NCBI GenBank assembly: GCA_005406025.1 | Contig: BGZK01000098.1 | Location: 1-64,000 of the forward strand | Origin: Eumeta japonica | Lineage: Eukaryota; Arthropoda; Insecta; Lepidoptera; Psychidae | DNA length: 64,000 nt | Reading direction: 5' to 3' | In this document: one piece after another, positions 45,618 to 60,329 of the stretch | Position numbering within the stretch: position 1 is the stretch's first letter | How the letters are laid out: each line of letters begins with the position of its first letter | The notes under the pieces: model-generated | The model's input: only the letters and a program-made list of their open reading frames with translations | Told to the model about the DNA's origin: nothing | The model's database searches: none | Translations under genes and position numbers: made by a program

Positions 45618-48600
45618 TTATTTGCTCTTGGTTTTGATTTTCTTTCCCTTTCTTTTATCTATTGTACTCGTACTTGGTTTTTCTATTTCCTTATCTTTCA
45701 CTGAAGACTTTTTCTTTTCTGTAGGAATTATGAATGTTAATATCAATGCAACATCATGTACATTAGATATAAAATTATCCCATATGGGATAATAATATGT
45801 GATAATTTTAATAAATTATTATGTTCTTATATTCATATAAAAATATTATAACACAATTGTAATCACAATCTAATGAATCAATGTTATTATTTGCAAAGGC
45901 ATCAAATATCTTTCTTCAAGTAAAACATTTTCATAATTTATTATATTTAGATGGACTGGATCAAAAATCTAATTTACATACTTTTTTTTCTTAAAAATAT
46001 TTAATCATTTATCACATCTTTTCAATGTTTTTAACACAATCTTTATAAGAATAAAATATAATAATAGAGATAACTTTCTTTAGCAAGTCTTTAGACACTG
46101 AGAAGAAACAAAAAGTTTGATTGTGTTTATTTATCATATTATCATGATTGTCAATCACATCTGTGTGACAGAGATAGGATCACGGGTTACTACCCGGCGC
46201 CAAACACTAGGCACTCAGTGACCTGACATTAGAAATATAAACTTTGTGTTATTGTCTATAACAACACTTTTTTTGTTACATTTTAGGAAAATTCGTACTT
46301 ATTTATGTTTTTATTATACTGTTAACTATATAAGGAGATGGGCATTCCTTACGAGCACGCTGAGAATTTTTTAGTTGCTTTTGTTAACCTTATGTGTAAT
46401 TTCAATTGCCGAACAGTTATTAATTTACATTATTAGTGCTTGTTTTTAAGATGAACATGGTTAGACCATTCCTACCTTTATGAGCATATCATTTTCCGGA
46501 TCACTGTCGCTTGAGTTTTCATCTTCCTGTTCAATATTGTCCTCTAAAAGATCACCGCTTTCAGCATCAACTTTGCCTCGAGAACGTTTCACGCTACCTG
46601 GTGCATATGGTAATGCACTAGCTTCTTTATTATAAGTGCGTGTCATAGCTGCTTTTACCTTTTCCAATACAATAAAAAATGACAATAATTAAAATAATGT
46701 TAAGTACATTGTGTACAATAATGTACATAATAAAAATAAAGTGAGTATTCTCAGAGTTTTTGTTTTGTAAAACATCAGGTGAGATATAATTTAATCTTAA
46801 ATTAAATGTTAATGATTTTTTTATGTTGCCTTATTACTTAGACATAAAATATAAACTGTCATTTTAATTATAAAATTACTAATATGTTTTACACAGTTCG
46901 AGTTTACCAAAAACCATAAGAGTGTAAAAGCTACTCATTTTATAGACTAATATTACCAAAGAATCTATTGTTGTACAATAAACTATTTACTATGTAAAAT
47001 AACTATGTTTTCTTCACTTAGCAACCTTAAATGCGGTTGGTGAGATATAACATAATATGTATTCATCTAAATTTGTTATCCTACATTTGTTTGTAATAAT
47101 TGATTATTTGCATTTTATTGGTGTACTTTTTACATGCGAAATTATACTGAACAACATGCGCGTCGTGCAACTTTAAAAAGAGCCAATTTTTCAGCATCTA
47201 AATAACAGTGCACATTGATGCTTACAATGAAGTCATTTACAAAATAATGAGTTAGCCGCCTTTTGTCATAAACAATGAGTTGGAGTTTGTTATTATATAA
47301 TTAGTTGTTTTTCAATAGTAATGACAGATGTGTTTCATTTATGAATATGCATAGAATGTGAAGTCTGTAGTCAGACCCACATTCTACATAATATTATCTA
47401 TTGAGTTGGTTAGCAGTATCATTTTTGCACAAGTCGAGCTGAATTAAAAGTTGAAGCAGAAAGTTTTTAATTTTGCCGTAATAAGTATATATTTTGAATT
47501 TTGTCTCAGAGTATTAAATTGTAGTTAACTCTATATTGGTATTTTTATAATATGTTAGTTACATTTTTTAATTATTTACATACATTTTAATTTTCTTGTG
47601 TTAAAACTGACCTGTAACAATATGGCAGGCATCAGTCTCCCAGAGAATTAGTTGTTCTGTATAAAACTGTGTGATCTAGTTGTTATTCACAAACTTAAAG
47701 CTATTCTATAAATAAATACAAATGGCCCAATCGCATATTCCATACCAAATATTTTTATTTGATATTTCACTAACTATATCTGCTATTTTTAATGTTTTTA
47801 ATTTACGACTGAAGGAGATCGACTTCTGTAAATGAAATATCCATTTTGCGATTCTCATTCTCACGATACAAAAATAAATAAAGAACAAATATACAATTGA
47901 TAATACAGTATTTCTTTATTGAATATTATTTAACAAAATTATTATTAATATATACATTTAGTAGACATTTAATGCTTTAATAAATATATAATAATTTACC
48001 TTTGAGTCCACAAGTATCATTGGATCTCTCTGTCCAGGCCATGTCGCAATTTCATTAAGTGAATCCAGATCGTCTCTCAATAAGTGATATGATTGTAAAA
48101 CCTCTAAAGACTTTGGAATACCATCCAATTTGTCTTTGATGAGAGGCGTCACTATCGCATCCCTCAAATGTTTAGAATAATCCAGAAATATTGATGATTT
48201 TGATCCTGATGTACTGTTAAAAAATAATTTATTTAATTTTATGACATTCATTTCAATTATATATATATTGTATAAATTATAATACAGATTTGAACTATTT
48301 TATTTTTAATATGTATCTGATATTTTAAAGTACATATCTAGGTTGTAATTAGCAATTGTAAAAAATACACAAATCTAAAATATATCTTTTTTTGATAAAA
48401 ATATGCAAGCATTAACCTAAGCCTGGTATGTGCATGGATCTCTTGAACAAGGCGAGTCAACTTGTTTGCGCGGGAGTTTTTTCCCAACCAACTTGGGAAT
48501 TGTATTTGACCGGCAACATGACCGCACATTGCATGACCTGGGATTACTGAACTGTACATTGCCTGGGAAAACACAAATTCATTTAAATCATCAACGAATC

Positions 48601-51600
48601 GAATGAAAACAGATCTGAAAACTATGTTAATATTATGTATATGTTACATTAATAATAATATAAAAAACCCATTTATCATTTTTTTTTAATATTATAATTT
48701 ATAATGTCTGTTCTTAATTAAAACCTCATTCAAGGCTAGTTTAACTTAATACTACTCCTCAAACAACTGTTTAGGGTAAACAATTCTAAGTGTGGCTTAG
48801 ACTGCAGATATATTGAGAAACTAGAATCCAAGTAATAAAATACTAAAAAATAACATTAATGTCATTACATTTTAAGCAATATAAATTTTATAAACATTAT
48901 TAACAACAATTTATAGTGATTTATCCATTTTTGCCACGTATCATACAAAATAAATACTAAAAACTCTGCAAAAAAATGATAAACAAAAACAGTAGTGAAA
49001 GACCGATTAAGAGAACACAAAAAGAAAATTGAAGTAACTGAAGTAAAAAAAGTCTAGCAACCGCCAGTTTTAAATTTATGAATAAAAATAAATTAAGACT
49101 TATGAAAACAAGAAAAATAATAGACCTGCATCGGTAATAGATTCCAACTACCCTTGCTACGTATTCTATTCTCTACTAAATCTCCCATACTAATACTGTC
49201 TGCTGCCACACTGACTCTTTTGAGAATTTCATTTCTGGAAAATAAAAATATATAAAAGTCATATTCCCAAATATGCTTATTTTAAGCTATAAACATATAT
49301 TCAGAATGCATAAGCACGTAGTAAGAAAATAAATATTATTTATATAATAATTCATACTTAGAACAATGTGGCATAACATGTAAATAATTTTCTTGAACAA
49401 ATAAAGGTGCCAAACTATAGTCATAAAAGAACAAGTCACTTTTGTCATTCAGTGACATCTTCTTATGTTCCTCTTCTGTAAATACTTTTCGAACAGCTTC
49501 CCATGGACCCTAAAATTGTACCCAAATTTTTTTATGCAGTTAAAAATAGAAAGTAAAATACCATATGCATTCAAATACATTTCATTATATAAAGAAAATA
49601 GCAGTAGTTGATCAGTGAATTAGTTTAATTTACTGTTACACATTTACCTTAAATATATATTTAAAGTGATTTATAAATAGATAATTACCACTTTAATATC
49701 TTTTTTGGCGCTATCGACATCTTTCTTGATTTGATCACTTTCAAAATGTTTCTTGTTGACAGACCACATCGACAACATATTCAAAGTTTGCCTGACATCC
49801 TGATTAGCAGCTAATATTAGTTGTGTCAATGCATCCGGATGGATCTTTATCCCTTCTTTGAAACACACCGACATCATTGCCGACTACAATATAAAAAGAG
49901 TATTTAGTTATAGGCATTACTGAACTAAATTATATTACACAATTAATAAATCACTTTCATTTGCTACAAATTAATTATACTTACAACTATAATATTTAGT
50001 TATACTACATTACTATAAAAATTTGAGTTAACGAGTTTTCGACTTAACAAAAACTTCGAGATACATAAGACTGTGTTTACAAGGAACAAACATAACTTTC
50101 ACAGCTATGTTACTTAGAAAGTTTCATGAATGTATTCATTCATTGCATGTGTAGAAGACAAAAACAATAGATTAGAAGCCCCGAACTCGAACATTCATTT
50201 TAGAATTTATTGCTATTATTTTGGGAAATTCCAAGTAAGACGTCATTATATTTCATCAACTATGACTTACGGAGTCTCCTTTTTGAAATTCGAGTTATAG
50301 AGTATAAATATGTATTATCAATACTTTGTAGGGAAATAACATTTTGTTCGAGTTACAAAGTCTAAATAATTCGAGATACCGCATATTTAGGGGTTCATCG
50401 GAAGGGAATGGCAATTTTTTTCGACTTACTGAGGATTTCGACTTAACGAGGTTCTAGCTATTCAGATTCCACTGTAGTAACATCCAGTACTAATCAGCTA
50501 ATGCACTAATCTCAATATATGAAATTATTTCGGTGCTACAATTCCTACCATAATAAACTACTCTAAAAATATAAACATATTTCATTCATCACAGAAATAT
50601 AATCATTCATATTATAAGCTACAATACCTTTATTTGATCAACCCTAGGCCTACTGAATTTTAAATCATAGCAATAATTCACGAGTGTTCGCATTTTTTGA
50701 CTATTCCTGTCATTACACATACATATGATGGGCACTGCAGTGATTTTTATCAGTGAGATCAGCTCTTGTAGTCCACCTAGAAAAAAAAATATAACGAATG
50801 TATCAAATAATATGCAGTATCCAGATATGTAATTTATTAGTGTTAATACATATATTTTTTTATCATGTTGATTTAGCCAGCCTTGATTGAGATCTTTAAA
50901 AACTTTAAATGTATATCTTTCCATTGTATCATTTAAGAATTTATTGAATGAGACATAAATAGCATCAAGATGAAAATGGTTGTTTTAAAAAAATTATATA
51001 CAGAAGAATAACAGAAAATTAACCTATGTTGGTCACAAAACAGATTGAACTTCTAAAGGACTTCCAATATATAAATCTGTATGTATAAAAGGCATTATAG
51101 CATCGTTGGCTCGAGAAAAGGGAGGGAAGAAGTTATTGGGGAATCGCATGCTTCCATGCCTGTTGTAATTCCCCCACATGATGCGCAATATTATTAAAAA
51201 CGCAAAACTTACAAAGTGATTGAACTTTACACAGTTGAAATTTCAAAATAGGAAAATAGAATTATATTCAGATTTAAGATTAAGAATTAACAAGAGGTAT
51301 TTTGTTAAATAAATTTTTGCAAAAAGTTTAAACTACAGTACAAAAATGTAATAAAAGAGATGTGTCTCAAGCCAGTAGAATAAAAGCATTAATCAATATA
51401 TCTAAATGTACAAGCTTTTAGATTTCAAAGAGATTTTTTTAATTCTTAAGTTCTGTAAAAAAATATTTTTGATTTATTAATATGCTTCCTTGAACTTCTT
51501 AGTAAGAATATCAAGACTGTTTTGTTAAATTTCTTTTATACAATTAAAATATGCTAAATGTAATTTAGACATTTTAACAATCATTATTGCTTTGTTACTT

Positions 51601-54600
51601 TTTTATTATAGACCATTTCAGTATCTTGTTAACAGTTTATTGATTAAAAAGAAAACTATTATTTCAAGACATTCAAAAGAATAATTATAATGTTAATATC
51701 GCTTTATTGTCGACAATAATATTGACCAAATCGGGAGTAATACTAAAATTTCATAATATAGTTATTAAGTTGCTACAATTTTCCTGGAACATTTTGTATA
51801 AGTACTTAAAATATTTTAAAAAACTTAGTTGAGATTTCTTGCTGGTAGCTTATCAAAAATTGTCATGAAGATTTCATATGTAATTGTTTTGCTCTTCTAC
51901 CATGAAATAACTACTAACAAATGCCTACTTTTTTTATGCTTAGCTACTCATTGGGTACTTAATAGTGTTTGATTGCGTGTGTGTCACCCACTCTGGTCCG
52001 CAATAGGAGGCGAACTTAACCGCTTATGGTCAATTATAGTCTTATTTTTTAACAGTGAGGCCTGCATGTGCAATTTATTATTACAGTGCAACGCACGAAA
52101 CGCTGCCGCTGTGAAGTTAGACACGAAAGCGTCTTAATAGCATAAAATTGGCACCAGGGGGAGTAGAAGGAAGAGTCGGGGAGTGTTAAACCTGCGCATT
52201 ACATCATTCGCAAGGCAGTTCAGAGTGGCAAACTTATGTGCGTTATACTGTACTCGATAAACATGCATATTTAAAAAATCAAAAAAAGATCTATTATTTT
52301 ATTTTCACTGTGTTTCACTGGAGTTAATGACAATTTATGACAAATGCAAATTTATAATAAACATATAGTTGTATAAATAAATAATTAACTTATATGGGAT
52401 TCCTCATTTATAATAATAAATATTATAATGCATTCTTTTCATACATTAACGTGCATTTTCTATTTCTTAGGGAATTTAAGTTTACTTGTTTTTTTTTTTT
52501 CATTAAATTAATATAAAAGTTACTACAGAGATTAAATACTTAAGTTTCATTAAGAAATATAAATAAATGTAAAGTACAATTTACTTATTATTTTTGTAAG
52601 TAAACTTAGTATTTTCAATATTTTGCAATAAAATTATTTAACAATTATTTAAAGACGACAACTATGCTTATTATGTTGCATTAAGTAATCACATAAACAA
52701 TATGTGAATGAAATTGAAACTCATAAGCGAATGATGACCATGCTTTGTGTATTCAATACTTTGTTTAATTAACAGAATTAAATAATAAATTATTTATACA
52801 ACTTGTTCGCATGCATATTTAAGCCATCTTCAGTACAGCTATACGATCCGATCTTAAACCTATAATAATTATCGGATTTACTTTAAAATATGCAGTCAAT
52901 TACAGTGCTCATTTATCTTAATTAAATCTGCGCTATCCAATTGTCCATCCTGTCTAGTGTGGCCTGGAATAGAACTTGCATTTACTGGCTAGGCGTGTGT
53001 GCGGCGTCGATAGAGAAGGGTGTCGACGGTGTAAAAACTCGATGTCGGCAGTCACGTACGTAAACGCCCACGCGTTTAGGTAGGACATCATGCCACGAAT
53101 TTAAATATAGGTTAATTTATGCAGTAATTTAAAGTATTACGATTAAAAGAAGACGACTGAATCTTTTCTATGCGGCTGGCGGGACGTGTCAGTTGTTAGA
53201 TATTGTCACATAAGGAAAAAGCGTTATATACCGAATGTCTTAAACTACAACATATAAAATGTTTAAAATTCTGTCTAGTAATACAAAAGGCAAAGTAATT
53301 TTTATTATATATTTGACATTTAATTATACTCAAACAGTGTTAATTTATTTCCTTGTGCTTGTATTTTTAAAACAAAACATATAATGAAAGAAACATTATT
53401 ACAACTGGATCTCCCACAATCCTGTCCTGGAGAAAGGTTAAATATGAACGCAAACCTGTTGTATATCACAAATTAGAACCATATGAACAGTGAAATATTA
53501 AATTACCTCTGTCTTCATTGCCTGCCATTCCATCGACTTCGTCCATGACTAATACATGTTTCTTGGTAATAGCTTTTTTACCAGTATTACCTAGAAACAA
53601 AAAATACTCATTATATAGAGAACAGAATTGAAAATGTATAAATAAGGATCACTATATGGAATCTACAAATTAGAAAAAGCTTATATTGAACATATACTGT
53701 AATGCTTTTGAAAGAATATTAATTACCTTTAGCATATCCTGACAGTGATGTTGTAGTTAGTAACTCGGCTATCTGTTCTCTGATTAGTGTTTTATTCCTT
53801 GTATCAGATGCATTAAATTCCACCATATCAAATCCTAATTCTTTGCAAACTAACATCACAGTTGTGGTTTTACCTAGGTGAATAGATACAAGGTCTGTAT
53901 TAGTAACACTATAGTTGAAATAGTGATAAATTTGATGATCAATGATTTGGTTAGCCTAAAGAATATTATTAGATAAACAATTGTAAAAAGTCATTATTGT
54001 TGGACTAACAATTACAAGTAATTGTTGAACATGACATGATTCAAACATATTAATAAATATAAATATGCTTTAATGGTCTTTATAATAACATACAATAATA
54101 CATGTCTGTAACAATCAGTCCTGACGTACATTCGAAGACTGTGTTTAGACATCTCTTCTAAACTAAATACAAAATCAATGAGATGTTTTGTGTCTTTGGT
54201 GAGATGATAATGAAATAATTAACTTACCTAAGTTGTGCATAATCCCAAAAAATTTCCATCTTTATGTGTAAATTTATAGATTAATTAGCCTTTTGATAGT
54301 CAATTGATATTATCAGTCTAATCAATAATGCTAACATTACATTTAGGTTATTTTTACTTTAGTTGGCTTTGATTAGAAACTTATTTTAACATTGATTAGA
54401 AACTTATTTTAATTTAAACAGGTCTAAGTTTTCACCTACCCTTGAAGTGTGTGTAGAATTGAGAATTATTTGTGCTAAAATGAACATGTGTTAAACAACT
54501 TTCTGGCACACCAATGTAAATGAAATATATATGTCCACATTTTCAACAATTTCAGGAAAGCATTCAAAATTTACTAAATGAAGCAATAACCTGAAAATTA

Positions 54601-56675
54601 TTATAAAAAGTAATATCTACTAACCCACTCCTGGAGGACCAGATAGTAATGCTGCTTTATAATATGCTCCATCATCGTTTTTACTCCAGGGACTTGGTTT
54701 TGGTATTTTCTCTTTTCTGTTAATATACCATCTCATAAGCCAATTGGACAACCTACAAAATAATAATTAATAAGTCAAACATGATTACTTTATATACAAT
54801 GTTGAATTTCAAATATTAATGTGATTATTGTAATTATATGATTTATCTGTCCATTCATAAGTTGAGTGTACCGAATGAATTTGAATGTAGTTTTGAAAAG
54901 TAAGTTTTGAAGTTAGTTATGAAACACAATATAGTAACACTATATAAAAAAAGCTAAAAATAAAAGATTTTACAACAAAAGTTAAAGGAGCAATAGTATT
55001 TGGCTGTTTGTGGTTATCTCATCTAAACAGTTCAAACAGTTCTAAAAAAATGCACTTTGGACACATGGAGTTCTACGCACCCTTCTTTTTAATTAGTATG
55101 AAGGAGTGCCGGAGATTATCCATAAGGTGTATGTATTTTTAAAACAGAATGCATACACCTTGTGAATAATCTCATCAAGTGTGCTATAAACTAGACTTGA
55201 ATTATAACATATTATCTTAAATAATAAGTAAATAAAATAAACAAAAGAAAAGAAATCGAATAAAAGTCTTGCCAATATTCTAAATGGTGAGTCAGGTTTT
55301 TTTTATCACCCTTATCGATGCGGTATATATTCCCCCAAACTTATTTTTTTCATTTGGACCTCGAGCTTTCCATGCAGACACAGTTGTGAATTGTTAATGA
55401 CTACTTGTTTCTAATGTCGCCTATTTCCTATCATATATATAAATTCATGCAATTACAAACCTAATAAAACCTACACTGAATTCAGATTTTTGGTATATAA
55501 TTGTTGATCATCCTTGATATTACAAAATGAACTGTGTATTTTTCCTTAAACAAGATTTAATTGAATTACAACTCATACTTTATATTATAAAAAACCATTA
55601 GAAGTATATACTTTCAAACTTGTAATATAAGGGTAGAAGTGTGAAAATACAGCTTTGCGAATGAAATAATATAATGTCAGTAAAAAATGTACAGAAATTG
55701 TAATCAAAAACTTACTTTTTTGCATTACTGGCATCACCATGTTGTCCAATAATTTGTTTTATTGTTTGAGGTTTATATTTATCCACCCACATCAGCTGCA
55801 AGGAATCTGAATGTCCATTAATTGCAAGTGGAGGTACTACTGGGTCTTCATTATTAGAATCTAAACAAATTAAATGTGTTGTGTTTTTAAGTATGCAACT
55901 TTTCGTAAGTACATAAATAAATACATAACTTGATTAGAATAAAATAATGAATTCTTACTCATGGAGCTACTAGAAGATATTCTTTCTGGTATTTTTTCAG
56001 TGTTGTCGAGTTTTTCACTCTTCTTTTGATTATAAAAATTATTTTGTATTTTCTTTTCAAAATTTTTCAATTTATCTGATGTGATTCCTTTTTCTTGCTT
56101 TGTATGTCTTGTAGCATCCATTTTGTGTACCTTCTTGTCTTCATTCTTTTTAGGCGTTTTCTTTTTTTTCGTACTTTGTATTTTTGTTTCCAATCCATTA
56201 TCAATATTTTCTGAAACTCCTTTAGATAATTCTTGAATTAACTTCAAAAAGTCATCCTCATTTATTATTTTGATTCCTAATTCTTTGGCCTTGCTTATTT
56301 TTGCTGGTCCCGCATCTTCTCCTACCAACACATGTGTTACCTATTATAATTAATAGAAAATTGTTAGTAAAAAACATTGAAGTATCCAAATTACAAAGTG
56401 ACTTGACCAGTTTTCTATTATGAAATTTCCAATTTTCTAGAAAATGGCAAATACGTCATCATGTTTAAGAAATCGTGTGTAAGAAAATAATTAAGGTTCA
56501 CACAAAAATATACTCTTACACGTTTAAAATTTTCTTAACTAATAGCAACAATATCTTACAAACTGCTAATTCTCAGGAATAATGAAAAAAAAATTTGAAT
56601 ATATTTCAAATCATAAATAAAAAAACAATATTAATAAAAAAAAATATGAATGCCTTAGAATTTGGCATAATAACA

Positions 56676-56747
<72 letters not shown>

Positions 56748-59700
56748 AGTATAAAAAAATACCTTTTTGCTGACACTGTTTTTGACAGTCCCGCCATATT
56801 TTGTTATCGCAGCTACAATCTCATCCCTTTCAAAAGAATCCAAAACTCCTGTCAATAAAATTGCACAGTCTTTTAAACATGTCGGTGTGCCCTAAAATAT
56901 TTTAACATATTATTCTTCTTTATAGTGAAAGAAGTACAATAAAATATGTAAACTGTTCATCATTGAATACCTCAGGTATCACTTTGGAACCTAAATGCTT
57001 GGGTCCTGACCTATGTAAATAGTTTTGGTAGAGAATAGCAGACATTCTCTTTTTCTCATGTCTCTCTTCATCTGATAAAACTGAAATTTTATAAATTAAA
57101 ATAGTTTTAGAATACACCATAATGTAAGCTATTATAAAACGAGTTCCATCTATACATAATAAAATCGTAAATGTGCGATGCCTGTATGTAAAATATTTTA
57201 AAAAATTAAAACAATTTATACATGTTGTACTTATGTTATGGAGGTAAAAAAAAATAGTGTTTAGAATTTTATTGTTTGTGTGTTTGTGCTTGTTAATCTC
57301 AGAAACGGCTAAATCTATTTCAAGGGGGTTTTTGCTGATGCATTGTAGCAAGCTTTCCATAACATTTCATTCCATTGTTTATTTCATTCCAATCGGTTCA
57401 CACACAAAAAGTCATATTCATCTATACATATATCTGAACATCAATTTCACAAATTATCTTCAGTATTAAGCTATTTGATTGAAAATAATTAAATAAAATA
57501 ATTTATGGGAACTGTCCTGTAAGGGGCCATCCATAAATTACGTCACACGTTTGGGGTAGGGGGCGGGGGCGATCAACGAAATGTGACAATGCGTGATAAG
57601 GAGCAGGTCAAAAGCTTTGTGACGTCAAATTCGAAATACGAAAACGAAAAAAGGTTTGTCTTTTGTTTTGTCCAATATTTAAAATATTTTGAATAAAAAA
57701 AAATGTAAGATTGTAAAAATTGCTGTTTTCATTTACATGTGACCACCTGAGATAAAGACGGGAAGGGTCTAAAACCTTATAATTTATGTGACGTAATTTA
57801 TAGATGGCCCCTAATGTAGGTATATCTGTAAATATACTTATTTGGTAACTTAGTTTATTATATTTAGAAAAAACTTTACGGATAGCTTTCCATTTGTTTT
57901 ATTGTATTTGATTAAAATGATATATTTAAAGTAACTAACTTCAGTCTTTTTATGGTATTCATAATATAGTTTAAATTTTAATTTGTTGTAGTATTTGCCC
58001 CGGCTTCATAATAGCTTTTTTTTATTTGGCTTATAAAAGTGATGTGACTATAAGATTATACCCTACTAAATCTAAGCACAACATGTGCACATAATCACAT
58101 AAATTTATGTAAAAAAAATTGGTTGATTTTTCTCAGAAACTACAGAAGCAGTACAAATATCAAATTCAGATTAGATTGAATTATAATAGGAAAATATACA
58201 ATATGGTGGAGTATGTTGACCACAGTTGGTTTTATAAAGTGGAAGTGTGAGGGGTTTTCGATTTTGTAGACAGTTGTTAAGCGAGGGATAGTGAACCTTA
58301 TTCATTTGAAAATGGTAAAATTATTCAATTTATATATTCTATACTAATATATAAAGAAGAAAGATTCGTATTTTTGTATATTTCTAATTAATAAATTCAA
58401 AAACTACTGGACCGATTTCAAAACTTATTTCACCATTAGAATGTTAGAATATCTGAGTAACATAGGCTATATTTATTACTAGAAAAAAAAAATAGGGATT
58501 CTTACTAAAACTTCAATATGTAACCCAAGGTGTAAAAAATTAGCCAAAAAATGTCTTTCGTCGCATGCGCTGCGGAAACTAGTGATGATAGAACAAAAAA
58601 CTGTTCTACAATATTAAAGAACATATCAATACCTAAAAAAAAATTCACGATACCATATGTCCAACTATTGTTGTGTTAGTATTTTTTTACATTTTAAAAC
58701 TTGATAGAAATGCCAACCAAACTCAAACCACGTTATCCATACCTTTGTATTAATCCTTACCCAAATACCTCATTTAGTATTCAAGACTGTTTCAATACCA
58801 GTAGATTAGTTTTTGAATTATCATTACATTAAAATGTTATGTTGCTATTTCGACTTTAATGAAAATTAGCTTAAAGATCGAAGTCTTTAATTTTGAATAT
58901 TTGAACAAAATGAGTCATGGACGCATTAATTAGCATATTTTTAAGTGATCGTAAGTATTTAAATTTAATCTGTGTTGATCTCAAAATGTTAAAAAAAATG
59001 TAAGGACATACATATCTACAAAATCAAATTATTTAAACAATAAAATAGAAAATTAAAAAAATGTAAATAAATGTAAATGTAATGTAAACAATAAGAACAA
59101 GCAAAAGAAATTGAAACCCTTTAAAAATAAAATAACGAAGTACATAAAACTAGAAAGTAATAGGAATAAAATGTAAAAAGGAAAAAAAACTGAGAATATA
59201 AACAGGGTTATACAGAAAAATGTAAAATTTTATAAAAAAATATTAACAGTAATTTGAAAAAAAAACACTACTTATGTCCTGCATAAAGATACATTTACTC
59301 TATATTTATCCCAAAATGTTGAAAAAACAAATGTCCATCTGTGCGAAGCTGGGTCTGACTGCTAGTAAATAAAAAAAAATGTTTATTGTTACCTGATTCA
59401 TTTAGAGACTTTTCCATTTTTCTTTTTTTATTTTTATTTGGAGTATCTTGATTATTCTGAACAGTGAGCTTTTGTGCACTGACATCCTCTGTATGATGAA
59501 TAAACTCGGAGAAATCTCGTTTTCTTTCATTCTTTTCATGTTTAATTCTTTCTTCTTTATTTACACTTTCACTGGATTCATTAAGTTTAACACTAAGATT
59601 AGTACCTTCCGATGTCACTGAAGAATCTTTTGTAAGAGCTACAGAGGTATCGTCCTTTAATTTCTGATCATTTTGGGTAAAACAGCTGCCATTTTTAATT

Positions 59701-60204
59701 TTCTCAATATCTGTTGTAGTTTCTGCGTTATCTAATTCTAATAGACTTTTTTCAAACTCTTCATCAGAATGAATTCCAATTTCTGTTTTTGAAGGCTTTT
59801 TGTTTTTTTTAACAATAGGCTCAGTACGTTTGACGGGAGTAGTTCCCAAAATTTCAACAGCTTTGACCTCTTTCATAGGTTTTTTGACTTCTTTATGTGA
59901 TTGATTTTTGTTATTCTGAGAATTGATCTTTTTTTTATCTTCATTTGATTTTCTATGGAATTTTTCTTCATCAGATGAATCGTCCAATATTCTTCTTTTC
60001 CTAGATTCCCTTTTCTAAAAAGTATTGTATATGATATTAAAAACTTATTGCATACAAATTAAATTCGTTTTTGTTTATTTACGTAGGCTTATTTACCTTC
60101 TTTGTAATTTGAATTTCTGGTGATTCAGGTATAATTTCATCGTCATGTAAAATCACTGGTTGCGTTTTAGGTTTTGATTGAACTTTGAAAAACGATCTGA
60201 TATC
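45618..60204 (-). CDS. RFC1: Replication factor C subunit 1 (large clamp-loader subunit)
   Basis: Seventeen exons: 60097-60204, 59393-60014, 56971-57080, 56763-56891, 55959-56340, 55716-55860, 54625-54752, 53727-53873, 53507-53590, 50628-50776, 49689-49883, 49358-49509, 49126-49234, 48417-48562, 48000-48213, 46476-46658, 45618-45713; about 1032 codons. The nuclear RFC complex loads PCNA onto primed DNA. Order: N-terminal DIRSFFK (human MDIRKFF), charged linker, BRCT domain about residues 284-360 (LLTGVLDSFERDE), MWVDKYKP, Walker A GPPGVGKT near 536-543 split between exons, Walker B VMDEVDG near 606, PIICMCNDRN, FSRPR, the RFC1 C-terminal domain (DLFFYDYSLAPLFVQENY) and a Lys-rich tail. The initiator ATG must be on an upstream exon that I did not find. 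Phases agree everywhere except the last acceptor. Drosophila name Gnf1. Confidence 0.95.
50010..50480. mobile_element. Possible pogo/Tigger-like MITE
   Basis: In RFC1 intron between exons 49689-49883 and 50628-50776. Contains many phrases of the type CGAGTTAACGAG, TTCGACTTAAC, GACTTAACGAGGTTC, with the right end reading TTCCACTGTAGTA. Reverse-complemented, the right end gives ACAGTGGAA and AACCTCGTTAAGTCGAA, similar to pogo-group ends. The left terminus matches only weakly, so boundaries are approximate. Confidence 0.4.
50777..53506 (-). other. Largest mid-gene RFC1 intron
   Basis: A 2.7-kb intron. It contains two relatively GC-rich islands, about 51960-52240 and 52970-53090, which stand out from the AT-rich surroundings and are probably repeat insertions; I could not name them and saw no terminal repeats. 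No exon fits the RFC1 phase inside. Confidence 0.55.
56677..56744. repeat. (TA)34 microsatellite
   Basis: A 68-base uninterrupted TA run in the RFC1 intron just after the BRCT exon 56763-56891. It generates artificial Tyr/Ile frames. Confidence 0.97.
57081..59392 (-). other. RFC1 intron with repeats
   Basis: A 2.3-kb intron that holds the PIF/Harbinger-like MITE and, at about 58330-58520, a widespread insect repeat with AAACTACTGGACCGATTTCA, TTTCACCATTAGAA and ACATAGGCTATATTTAT. Family of the second repeat is not assigned. Confidence 0.6.
57523..57811. mobile_element. 289-bp PIF/Harbinger-like MITE
   Basis: Inverted termini of 24 bp (57523-57546 and 57788-57811, one mismatch) start GGGGCCATCC and run to ACGTCAC. 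The element is flanked by TAA on each side (57520-57522 and 57812-57814). A 3-bp TAA/TTA duplication is the hallmark of PIF/Harbinger. No transposase is inside. It sits in an RFC1 intron. Confidence 0.82.
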
Positions 60205-60329
60205 CTGGAAGAAAAGACATTCAAAGCATCAACAACTGAGGTTGTTATAAAGAATATCTATCAATAGATGGCACCTAAAATATTTTATTTTATGAAATAT
60301 AAAAATTAAAAAAAATTTACAAATAAATT

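Noticed and set aside
46160..46215. GC-rich stretch with CCCGGCGCC between the last two RFC1 exons
   Set aside because: Checked as a possible small RFC1 exon; stops in the needed frames and no matching splice sites.
56595..56858. Open frames with long Tyr-Ile runs on both strands
   Set aside because: They translate the (TA)34 microsatellite. The true coding content here is the RFC1 BRCT exon 56763-56891.
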